Made by a program: the position numbers and the translations under genes. From Blastococcus sp. HT6-30 (GTDB taxonomy: Bacteria > Actinomycetota > Actinomycetes > Mycobacteriales > Geodermatophilaceae), in assembly GCF_039729015.1 (NCBI RefSeq), contig NZ_CP155792.1, positions 888,001-952,000 on the forward strand: DNA of 64,000 bases, given 5' to 3'. Each line of letters starts with the position of its first letter. Position 1 is the stretch's first letter. A model generated the notes under the pieces. It did not search any database. It worked only from the letters and a program-made list of their open reading frames with translations, and was not told where the DNA came from. Shown here piece after piece: positions 53,936-61,445 of the stretch.

Positions 53936-55711
53936 GGTCCGGCGCGCCGCGTGGCGTGATCGCCGCGTGGCCGGCGCCGTCGAGGAGAGCGACCGGCGGC
54001 TGCTGCGCGCCCGGGGACGCCAGGGAACGCAGCTACGCCGAGCCGCTCGACGTCCCGACCCTCGCCCGCATCGCCGTCGTCCCACCCGCGGCAGCGGACC
54101 GCGCCGCCGGTACGGGCTCGTCGGCTCGCCGACGACGTCGCGGAACACGCGCTGAACCTGCCCAGGTTGCTGAAGTCGACGTCCAGGTCGCCGCCGAGCT
54201 GCGCGAGCGAGGTGACCGAGGAGTCGGTCGACCGGGGCTGCGGCATCGACTTCGGCCTGCGCGACCCGTTCGGCGCCACATCCGCGCGGCGCCGACGACG
54301 CACGGCTGAGTCCGTCCCGCCACGCCTGAGCGCCGCCGACCCCCTCCGTGGGTCCCGCGACGGGGGGTTGTACAGTTACTCCCGGCTCGGACGCACCGCA
54401 CCGGGTCGGATCGGGGCTGTGGCGCAGCTGGTAGCGCACCACACTGGCAGTGTGGGGGTCAGGGGTTCGAGTCCCCTCAGCTCCACCCCGATGACCAGGC
54501 CGTTCTCCTTCAGGAGAGCGGCCTGAGTCGTCTCTGGTTGCAGTTGTGGTTGCAGTTTCCCCACCCTGACCTGGCAGCAGCAGGGCGCTCATCCGGTCGG
54601 CGGCTTCGCGAGCCAGGGCAGGCATGACGTGGCTGTAGACGTCCATCGTCGTGCGCATCTGGCTGTGGCCGAGCAGCTCCATGACCACCCGCGGGTGCAC
54701 GTTCTCGCTGAGCAGCAAGGTGGCCGCGGTGTGCCGGCCGTCGTGCAGCCGGACGTGTCGGACGCCGGCTTTGTGGAGCAGGCGGGTCCAGTCGTCGTGG
54801 TCGGACTTCTTGTCGATCGGCCGGCCGTTGGGCTGAGCGAAGATCAGGTCCTCGTCGTGCCACTCGGAGCCGGCCAGCATCCGCTCGCCGAGCTGAGCGG
54901 CCTTGTGCCGGTGCAGCTCGGCGACGAGAGGCATCGGCAGGGCGAGCGTGCGCTGGCTGCGGCGGGTCTTGGGCTCCTCGTAGATCAGCCCGCCGCCGCG
55001 GACGCGGTGGATGCTGCGTCGCACGGTCAGCGTGTTGTTGAGCAGGTCGACGTCCTTCCACTGCAGCGCCAGGGCCTCGGACTGCCGTAGGCCGAGGGCG
55101 AGGGCGACGGTCCAGCGGGCGGAGTTGCGCACATGAGCCGCGGCTTCGAGGACGGCGTGGGCCTCGCCGAGGTCGAGGGCGGTGGCGACGTCGCTCTGCT
55201 TCTGGGCGGGCGGATCGACCAGGCTGGCCACGTTGCGGGGAACGTGCCCGCGCTGGACGGCGACGGTGAGCGCTCGGGACAGGATGCGGTGATGGCGCAG
55301 CACGGTGGCGGGGGAGTAGCCGGCATCGAGGAGCGCGGTGTAGAGCTGGTCGAGGTGCTCGGGGCGCAGCCGGTCGAGGCGGTGCCGTCCGAGTCCGGGG
55401 ACCAGGTGCTTGCGGACGGCGGACTCGTAGCTCTCCAGGGTCCGCTGCCGCACCCGGCGCGGGGCGATGGTGCTGAGCCAGTGCTCCAGCCAGTCGGCGA
55501 CGGTCGGGGTGGAGACGGCGCTGAGCGTGCCGGCGTCGCGCTTGCGCTCAAGGTCGCGGACCTTCGCGACCACCACGGCCCGGGTCTTGCCGGTGACGTG
55601 CCGGCGGTCGGGCTTGCCGGTGAGGGTGAAGCCGACGGAGACGTAGCCGTGCCACCGCCCGTCGGCGTCCTGGTAGATCGTCGACTCACCGTTCGCTGAG
55701 CGCCCTGCCAT
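53903..55711 (-). CDS. tyrosine integrase of the tRNA-Ala element
   Basis: The catalytic protein spans about 420 residues. It has an N-terminal arm-binding domain (GRWHGYVSVGFTLTGKPDRR), a SAM-like core-binding domain (WLSTIAPRRVRQRTLESYES) and a catalytic domain with Arg in LALGLRQSEALALQ, Lys in EEPKTRRSQRTLALP, HxxR in RLHDGRHTAATLLL, and His and Tyr in LLGHSQMRTTMDVYSHV. In the integrated state the frame runs through the attachment repeat and the antisense tRNA (GGAEGTRTPDPHTASVVRY) into chromosomal DNA, giving 602 aa. In the excised circle it would stop at TGA three codons past the repeat, giving about 425 aa. That shorter form is probably the native length. Confidence 0.85.
   Translation of the reverse strand: MAGRSANGESTIYQDADGRWHGYVSVGFTLTGKPDRRHVTGKTRAVVVAKVRDLERKRDAGTLSAVSTPTVADWLEHWLSTIAPRRVRQRTLESYESAVRKHLVPGLGRHRLDRLRPEHLDQLYTALLDAGYSPATVLRHHRILSRALTVAVQRGHVPRNVASLVDPPAQKQSDVATALDLGEAHAVLEAAAHVRNSARWTVALALGLRQSEALALQWKDVDLLNNTLTVRRSIHRVRGGGLIYEEPKTRRSQRTLALPMPLVAELHRHKAAQLGERMLAGSEWHDEDLIFAQPNGRPIDKKSDHDDWTRLLHKAGVRHVRLHDGRHTAATLLLSENVHPRVVMELLGHSQMRTTMDVYSHVMPALAREAADRMSALLLPGQGGETATTTATRDDSGRSPEGERPGHRGGAEGTRTPDPHTASVVRYQLRHSPDPTRCGASEPGVTVQPPVAGPTEGVGGAQAWRDGLSRASSAPRGCGAERVAQAEVDAAAPVDRLLGHLARAARRRPGRRLQQPGQVQRVFRDVVGEPTSPYRRRGPLPRVGRRRCGRGSGRRAARRSCVPWRPRARSSRRSLSSTAPATRRSRHAARRTSDVDAPGGQP
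53936..54412. other. chromosomal flank of the tRNA-Ala gene
   Basis: No gene of its own is seen. The only long frame is the 3' run-on of the integrase frame on the minus strand, which has no family character here. Confidence 0.5.
54413..54485 (+). tRNA. tRNA-Ala (anticodon GGC)
   Basis: A full cloverleaf is present: acceptor GGGGCTG pairs with CAGCTCC (one G-U), D stem GCGC/GCGC, anticodon stem CCACA/TGTGG with loop CTGGCAG (anticodon GGC), T arm AGGGG TTCGAGT CCCCT. CCA is not encoded. The 3' half from the anticodon loop on is duplicated at 63950-63992, so this gene is the attB site and its 3' end is supplied by the element. Confidence 0.95.
54444..54486 (+). repeat. attL, 43-bp repeat of the tRNA-Ala 3' half
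   Basis: Identical over 43 bases to 63950-63992. It starts exactly at the anticodon loop (CTGGCAG) and ends one base past the tRNA, the classical tyrosine-integrase attachment site. Confidence 0.92.
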
Positions 55712-55784
55712 CGGTCACCCCTGGGTCGTGGGCTGGAGTATCAGTCTGGCCGAGCGGTCCGACACCGGCGGAGCGCTTGTGGAC

Positions 55785-56084
55785 TCACGCGGCATCGGGC
55801 GACGTCGGGCCCAGTTCGACGAGTCCGCGCTGGTCCGTGGTGGTGCCGGACCGGCGCAGCCCGCGAGGAGCGGTGCGGGGAGCTTCCAGGCCGCGAACGT
55901 AACGTTCGAGCTCGCTGCGGGAGAGACGGCAGCTCCGGCCGATGTGGACGGGGTGCAGGTCGCCGGCCTTCATCAATGCGTAGACCGTCGTGCGCCCGAG
56001 GCGGAGCACCGTGGCGACCTCCTCGGGTGTGAGCAGCAGCGGGTCGACGGAGACCGGCTCCCGAGGTGGCTGCGCGTCGCTCAT
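55785..56084 (-). CDS. excisionase-type helix-turn-helix protein
   Basis: This 99-aa protein has a MerR/Xis-like winged helix (LLLTPEEVATVLRLGRTTVY ALMKAGDLHPVHIGRSCRLS RSELERYVRGLE). Its position directly upstream of the integrase gene on the same strand (73 bases between) is typical of Xis/recombination directionality factors. The C-terminal 30 residues are low complexity. Confidence 0.8.
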   Translation of the reverse strand: MSDAQPPREPVSVDPLLLTPEEVATVLRLGRTTVYALMKAGDLHPVHIGRSCRLSRSELERYVRGLEAPRTAPRGLRRSGTTTDQRGLVELGPTSPDAA

Positions 56085-56427
56085 CTCGCCCTCCTCATCG
56101 CGTGGCCTCGTGCGCCGGCGACGGCCGGCGCCGCACGCCTACCTGGAGAAGGCGCCATTCCCAGCCCGTTGGTGACAGTGCCGGGCCAAGTTCCTGTTTT
56201 CCTCCAGTCCCTGCTGTCCGAGCTCCTGATCTCCTGGGTCCGACGTCCGTCGGCTTGCTGAATCTCCTGACCTGCTCCGGCGCGTCTCCGGTTTTCCTCC
56301 AGTACGTAAAGCGGTTCGCGCGGCGTCATGCGGTCGCAGCGCAGTCATCGAGGGTCCCGCTCCACGAGGTCCGCACGGTCCGGGCTCGGCGTGCTGGGTG
56401 TAGATCGCCGGCGCGAGCCCTGGGCGC
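56085..56427. other. intergenic stretch within the island
   Basis: No coding or RNA feature is recognised. TTTTCCTCCAGT occurs twice (around 56196 and 56292), an odd short repeat that could be regulatory. Confidence 0.4.
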
Positions 56428-56665
56428 ATGAGCTCCGACCGCCTGGTGTTGGTCACCACCGATCCGGCCGTGCTGAGCGGCCAGGCGGTGATCGCCGGCA
56501 CCCGCGTGCCGGTCAGCGTGGTGCTCGACTGCCTGGTCGCCGGAATGAGCCCCGAAGGGATCGTTGCGGAGTATCCGACCCTGACCTCGGAAGGCGTGCA
56601 GGCGGCCGCCGCCTACGGGGGCGTTGCTGGCCCGTGAGGAACTGGTGCCGCTAACGCCTGAGTGA
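56428..56665 (+). pseudogene. DUF433 antitoxin-like gene, frameshifted in a G run
   Basis: The frame starts ITGTRVPVSV-like (VIAGTRVPVSVVLDCLVAGM, EGIVAEYPTLTSEGVQAAAA YG), the DUF433 helix-turn-helix fold of VapB-type antitoxins. In a run of five G (56617-56621) the frame shifts and stops at 56637. Removing one G restores ALLAREELVPLTPE and a stop at 56663-56665, giving the usual 78 aa. The usual partner, a PIN-like toxin gene downstream, is absent. The lesion may be real or a homopolymer error. Confidence 0.65.
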
Positions 56666-57207
56666 AGGTCCATCCCCACGTCCTCGGCAGGTCGCCGCCG
56701 CGTGCGGCGCCATGTCACCCCGCGAGCAGACCTCCGCACCGTCGACGCGATCGGCTACGTACGCGCGTCCTCGTCTGTGCGCTCTCCGCGGCCATCTCGA
56801 CTGCGGAACCGGACAAGATCACGAGCCGACACACCTTATGCATCCAGGACTGCGCAACCCGTTGTGACGAGTAGTCGGCGACGGGGTGACAGAGGTGCGG
56901 TCAGGTGTCCAAACGGCATGCTGCGCGGGCATCACCGGCGCGCGCTACCAGTCGCACCGGATCGGTGCGCCCCTCGGCGGGGCGTGCTGCGCGGCCAGGG
57001 AACACTGCCGTCCCGCAGGGCCGGAAGTCATGCGGCCAACGAGGGCCAGTGGCGCGCCGGTCGGGGTGACGTCGGGCCGGTCGGGTCGTCGCCGCCCCCG
57101 TCACCTATGTCACCCCCGTCGGCCGCCCGCTCCACGACAACTATTCCGAGGTCACCGTCGGCGCCGGTGCACAACAGGAGCAAAAAGGGAGCTCCGCCTC
57201 CGGGCGC
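56666..57207. other. non-coding debris in the island
   Basis: No gene is convincing. It contains one copy (minus orientation) of the 73-bp repeat at 56796-56869. A short VDAIGYVRASS frame near 56744 recalls a serine-recombinase start but does not continue. Confidence 0.45.
56796..56869 (-). repeat. 73-bp island repeat, copy A
   Basis: Minus-strand copy of a degenerate repeat shared with 57729-57799 and 60952-61025. Shared blocks are CGTCACAACG, GGATGCA, GTGTG and TGATCTTGT. It looks like the end of an insertion sequence. Confidence 0.6.
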
Positions 57208-57696
57208 TCAAGGGAGGTCAGGTGCGCCGCTCAAGCGCGCCCGCCGCCGATAGGACCGCAGGACCGGGTCCAGTGCCCGGCCGAGGGCAGGCAGGTCCCG
57301 GTCGTAGACGCGGCCGTTCTCCAGTTGACCGGCGAGCTCGCCGAGCAACCGCGGCCAGTCTCGACGGGTCGGCTCGAGGGGTACACGGATCTCGACCCGC
57401 CGCTCGACCACCTGCACTGCCGTCCGACCGGAGTTCGCCGCGCGGCTCTGCTCCCAGGCCCGGTGCCGGCAGGTGGCCGAGCACCACTTCGGGATCGGTC
57501 CGCGGCTGCGCGGGGTGATCGGTCCGCCGCACCATCCGCAGGTCGTCGCGGCAGTGCGTCGTTCCGGCCCGTCCGCGGCGCGGGCGGCCCGGTCCGGACG
57601 GGTGCGTTCTACCGGGGCCTGCTGCCGGCGCTCGCGGCGTTGTTGCTCGTGCGCCCGCCGTCGGGCCCGGTAGTCAGGGGTGCCGCTGGTTCCCAT
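57208..57696 (-). CDS. small zinc-finger protein of the island
   Basis: This 162-aa very basic protein has an Arg-rich N-terminus and a treble-clef-like zinc motif (CGWCGGPITPRSRGPIPKWC, then SATCRHRAWEQS, giving CxxC...CxxxC). A C-terminal helical region includes LLGELAGQLENGRVYDRDLP. Similar proteins occur on actinobacterial mobile elements; the function is unknown. The minus orientation matches the integrase. Confidence 0.65.
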   Translation of the reverse strand: MGTSGTPDYRARRRAHEQQRRERRQQAPVERTRPDRAARAADGPERRTAATTCGWCGGPITPRSRGPIPKWCSATCRHRAWEQSRAANSGRTAVQVVERRVEIRVPLEPTRRDWPRLLGELAGQLENGRVYDRDLPALGRALDPVLRSYRRRARLSGAPDLP

Positions 57697-58296
57697 GTCC
57701 TTATTCTGCTGGCGATCCTCCTGTAACCCGTCACCACGAGTTCCCGACCCTGGATGCAGGAGATGTGTCCCTCTTGATCTTGCGGGTCTCCTGTAGCGAC
57801 GGGGCAGCCAGACGGTCGCTCGCTGGAGTCGGCGCAGAGGCGAGGACTCGGGTCGCGAGAACTCAATTGACGGGCGAGACGGTGTCTGAAGGCAGCCTCT
57901 GGGACGCCGGAGTGGACGATTCGTGTGCTTTGCGGCAGCCCATTCGCGCCGGTCACCAACCCCGCCAGGCCGAGTGATCGACGACGTCGCTCGCCTGCCT
58001 CGCCATCGTTGAACGGCGCGCGGCTGTCCAGCAGAACACCGCGCTCAGGTCACCGGTGACAGCACCTCCCAGTCCCGCCCCCTGGCTGCAGCAGTCCCGT
58101 TGGCGTGAAGACTGCGGTCTAGAGCCGGGCATCCAAATCGCTACTGCGCAGTCGACCTGACGCGGACGCGGCCGGCAGTCGCGCTTGACTTCGTCGACCC
58201 ACCCCCTGTCGGCGCGGCGGCGCTTGAGGAAGGCGGATCCGGACGGAAGGACCTCACATCTCATTGAGTCCGCTACATATTCACGCCGCCGGCGGC
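57697..58296. other. island spacer with repeat copy B
   Basis: No gene seen. It holds repeat copy B at 57729-57799 and the 3' flank of the pentapeptide gene. Confidence 0.5.
57729..57799 (+). repeat. 73-bp island repeat, copy B
   Basis: Plus-strand copy, same orientation as copy C (60952-61025). B and C bracket the pentapeptide-repeat gene as direct repeats. Confidence 0.6.
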
Positions 58297-60519
58297 CTAT
58301 CTCTTCACACGTCCTCGCAGAGACAGCAGCGCAAGCCCGAGCAGGATCGGAGCAAGAACCCGATGGACTGTCTCCACCAGCACCCCGGCCGTGGTTAGAG
58401 CAGTATTGGACGGCCGCAAGAGCGATATGCCACTCTCCAAACTGTAGAGCAGGCCGTCCGGGAGACGGTCGGAGAGAGTGGGTTGGTCTGTCGTGATGCG
58501 CGTCGCCTCAACGTACTCGATATCGGGATACTGTCCGACGCGAACAAATCTCGTGGTGGTCTCCGAAGGAAAGCCTATGGCGGCGAAAAGAGTGCCAACG
58601 GCGACTAGAAGAACGCCAAGCAAGAGAAACGCCCGAAGAGCCCGGAGTGCGTATCCAGAAGTGAACCAGTAAGTGGACAGGATCAGTCTCTCGGAACTTG
58701 CTCTTCGCGCAGCTAGTCGGCGCATCTCCATTTCCCCATAGTAGAAGTCCGCAGCTCCAGGCTCGTCCTTCGAGTCTTCGCGACTTTTCCTCAACGCACG
58801 ATAAGTTTCGCTGACCTGTCTTGCGCTTATCGCGTGAGGTTTGTCGACCCAAGTGGGGAGCATGTCAACAACAACGCTCCATTGCTTGTCCCCAGCCGCC
58901 TCTCTAGCAAGACCCTCTTCTACGATCACGTTACGTTTGGCCCGCCAACGCCGCATTGGCGGCGTAGCGAAAGTCGCGCCTCCGCCAAGCCGAATTTGGT
59001 CCAGGTTGAGTGCCCCATCGAACAGGCATGCAGAGAGCGAGACGCCTTCAAGGGTGAGATTGGCAGCGTTCACCCGCTGGATCGAAATGATCATAGGTCG
59101 ACTTTCAGCGGCATCGCTGCCACTAATTATAACGGGGCTGAGTAGGTCGGCATCTTCCAGGCTGACTGCCGACCCGCCTGCGAGACGTAGTTGGCCCCCC
59201 GAAGATAAGCGTGCTCCCGTGAAATCGGCCCGGACGGCTGAAAGTGAGATCTGTAAGCGTTCCTCAAACTTCGTGTAGCTGGCGTCGAATAGGTCGACAT
59301 CCAAGTGTGAGCCTTCGAACGAAATGCCACCGTCCCACCGGGCCCGAGGCATCGATAGCGTTGACGCAAATACTGCATGATCAAAACGCAGTTCGCGATC
59401 CGCGTGCGCGTACCGAAAATTAGAGGGGCCTTCAAAGAGTGCGCCAGTGAAGCGAGATTCCCCTCCGAAGTGAGTCTGAGAGAAGGTAGCGTCGGCGTAA
59501 AACTCGACGTTAGCGAAGTCTACTCCTCGCTCAAAGTTGGTCATGTGAAATCCGCTAGGCCCGCGAAAGATAGCCTGGTTGAATTGAGCACCGCCCTGGA
59601 ATTGGGAGTCAGTGAAAGCCACGTCTTCGACGAATAGTGATCGCTTGAAGTCAACATGCCCCGTCGCAGTGCACGAGAAGTGCGCGCTTCCGAGGAAGCG
59701 ACTCCCCTGAAAGCTCGTCGGCGATCCGTCGATGAGTCGCCACCCGTCCTTGTCATCACCGAGAAACTTGACACCCGCAAAGTTGGCGTGGCTCGAGAAA
59801 GTCGCCCCCGTGAAGTAGGCGGACTCCTCGAACCTGGCTCGGACGAAAACTCCGTCATCTTGAAACGCGCAGTTGACGAAGTTTGCATCACCACCGAAGT
59901 GAGTCTGCCTCATCCCTACTGGCCCCAAAAACCGAGATCCAGCGAAGGACGCAGTCGATTCGAACCGCGAGGCGGCTACTTGGCGTGGTACGCGAAAATG
60001 CTCGACCTTGCCGCTTTTTCGATCAAGAGTCCGTGCGCTCCCAAAGCTTCCGATGTGGGTAAAATCTACGCCCATCTTCCATATCGCGCGCTGGAAGGAA
60101 GCAGGGCCAGAAAATCGAGTCCTGCGCAAGCTTGCATGTTGCACGAACTTGCAGTCGTCGGCGTCTAAACTCTCGAAGGAGACTCGATCGAGGTCTACGT
60201 GATCCCAGAACGCAGAACGGCTCAAGGTAACCGGACCGGTGAAATGGACGTCCTTCCATGAAAGCACGCCTAAGACATGCATGTCGGCGAGATTGCATGC
60301 GCCACTCACGGTGACGCCGGAGAGGCGGAACTCCGGAACAACGGGTTTTGACTTGCGCTGCGGGAGTTGATGGATCAATTCTCGCAGTTCGGGTCCCGTA
60401 ATGCGCACCTGAGACAGTGAAATCCGACGCTCTAGTTCAACCGCACGCCTCGCCTCGCTGAGGTCAATCTCAAGGCGGATCGCCTCATGGCTCGCACCAA
60501 CAGCGTCCTCATCTGACAT
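58297..60519 (-). CDS. pentapeptide-repeat membrane protein, island cargo
   Basis: This 740-aa protein has an N-terminal helical segment (IRLEIDLSEARRAVELERRI) and a long right-handed beta-helix (about residues 65-500) built of A(D/N)LXX/F-type pentapeptides (FTGPVTLSRSAFWDHVDLDR, FEESAYFTGATFSSHANFAG, FYADATFSQTHFGGESRFTG). A helical linker follows (SETYRALRKSREDSKDEPGA ADFYYGEMEMRRLA). Two C-terminal membrane helices flank a pore-like segment (DGLLYSLESGISLLRPSNTA), ending RGRVKR. Base composition is clearly lower in GC than the host. The membrane end resembles a two-helix ion channel, so a membrane effector with a repeat-built sensor is plausible. The ATG at 60519 is the clear start. Confidence 0.8.
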   Translation of the reverse strand: MSDEDAVGASHEAIRLEIDLSEARRAVELERRISLSQVRITGPELRELIHQLPQRKSKPVVPEFRLSGVTVSGACNLADMHVLGVLSWKDVHFTGPVTLSRSAFWDHVDLDRVSFESLDADDCKFVQHASLRRTRFSGPASFQRAIWKMGVDFTHIGSFGSARTLDRKSGKVEHFRVPRQVAASRFESTASFAGSRFLGPVGMRQTHFGGDANFVNCAFQDDGVFVRARFEESAYFTGATFSSHANFAGVKFLGDDKDGWRLIDGSPTSFQGSRFLGSAHFSCTATGHVDFKRSLFVEDVAFTDSQFQGGAQFNQAIFRGPSGFHMTNFERGVDFANVEFYADATFSQTHFGGESRFTGALFEGPSNFRYAHADRELRFDHAVFASTLSMPRARWDGGISFEGSHLDVDLFDASYTKFEERLQISLSAVRADFTGARLSSGGQLRLAGGSAVSLEDADLLSPVIISGSDAAESRPMIISIQRVNAANLTLEGVSLSACLFDGALNLDQIRLGGGATFATPPMRRWRAKRNVIVEEGLAREAAGDKQWSVVVDMLPTWVDKPHAISARQVSETYRALRKSREDSKDEPGAADFYYGEMEMRRLAARRASSERLILSTYWFTSGYALRALRAFLLLGVLLVAVGTLFAAIGFPSETTTRFVRVGQYPDIEYVEATRITTDQPTLSDRLPDGLLYSLESGISLLRPSNTALTTAGVLVETVHRVLAPILLGLALLSLRGRVKR

Positions 60520-60773
60520 GCTAAGTACCTTTGCTTGGGAGAGAGCTTAATGTTGTGCGCCAAAGGTGCACGCCAAGCGTTGCACTAGTGTCGCAGCATG
60601 CCGGCCAACCTAACAGCGAGCCGGCGGGTAACCGCCCCATGGCGAGGCCTCGGTCCCTGGGACTTCGGGATGCCGAGACCAGCCTTCAGCGCTGACTGAA
60701 GGTCGCCGACCGGGACGGCAGCATTACGGGGCCAGCCAGCGGTGACCGCTACGGCGGAGGTTCAGATGCCGAG

Positions 60774-60860
60774 TTGCCGGAGCTGCGCAGGCGCAACAAG
60801 CCACTGGAACGGGAGAACGAGATGCTGCGGCTCGCGACGGCCTCCTTCTCTGGGCGTCGC
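60774..60860 (+). pseudogene. remnant of an IS3-family orfA (transposase leucine zipper)
   Basis: The frame reads ELRRRNKPLERENEMLRLAT ASF, matching the end of IS3-type OrfA proteins (LRREN.ELR..NEIL..A.AFF). The helix-turn-helix part and all of orfB are missing. It lies just before repeat copy C. Confidence 0.55.
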
Positions 60861-60951
60861 GGACGTCGGCAACTTGCTGGTACAGGAACGCGGGCGACGG
60901 AGGAGTGGCCGAGGGGCGGGGCGAACCGGTTGCAGCGCTTGCTTGCCAATC

Positions 60952-61025
60952 CGTCACAACGAGTCCCTCCACCTCAGATGCAAGACGTGTGATGCCTCGT
61001 GATCTTGTGGTTCTGCAGTACCGAT
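60952..61025 (+). repeat. 73-bp island repeat, copy C
   Basis: Contains CGTCACAACGAG, AGATGCAAGACGTGTG and CTCGTGATCTTGTGG, aligning along its length with copies A and B. Confidence 0.6.
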
Positions 61026-61252
61026 GCCAAGCCTGCTGGTGGCTCGATCCACGCGGTCACGGCCGCCGGCTCGGAGGTCGCTGAGCATGTGTCCTTCGGG
61101 GCGCTTCAAGGCAAGCTTCGATTGTGTCGCTTCGCGTGGAGCGTTCACATGTCGGGCTGGCCGGACTTGAGCGCGGCAAGCAGATAGAGGCACTGCTCCG
61201 GTGCACCGTGCCGCGGATCCCGCCGAGAGTGTCCACGCGCGACCTGCGGCTT

Positions 61253-61345
61253 TCCGGCGACGGACGCTGCCCACATCGTCCGGCGACGGACACTGCTAGG
61301 GCGAACGGTGCCGCCGAAGGACACCTCGCTCCGTCGAGGGACACT
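61253..61345 (+). repeat. cluster of four related 14-mers (IS21-end-like)
   Basis: TCCGGCGACGGAC occurs at 61253-61265 and 61279-61291, followed by the variants GCCGCCGAAGGACA (about 61310) and TCCGTCGAGGGACA (about 61331). A related inverted copy TGTCCTTCGGGGC lies near 61089. Multiple terminal repeats of this type occur at IS21-family ends. They stand just upstream of the HEPN-like gene. Confidence 0.45.
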
Positions 61346-61445
61346 CCCGGCGACGTCCCGCACTGCCCGGTTCTCAGCCGCTACATTTCCACCCGAAGCG
61401 CAGTCGGCACGCAAAAGTGTCGGACGGGCGTGGCCTAATCAGCCC

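Larger units (their letters stand above)
60520..61445. other. IS debris between the two cargo genes
   Basis: It contains an IS3 orfA-like remnant, repeat copy C and a cluster of related 14-mers, each listed separately. No intact gene is seen; promoters of both cargo genes must lie in or near it. Confidence 0.55.

Noticed and set aside
56744-56790. Serine recombinase N-terminus (IGYVRASS)
   Set aside because: The frame loses similarity after a few residues and no catalytic domain follows.
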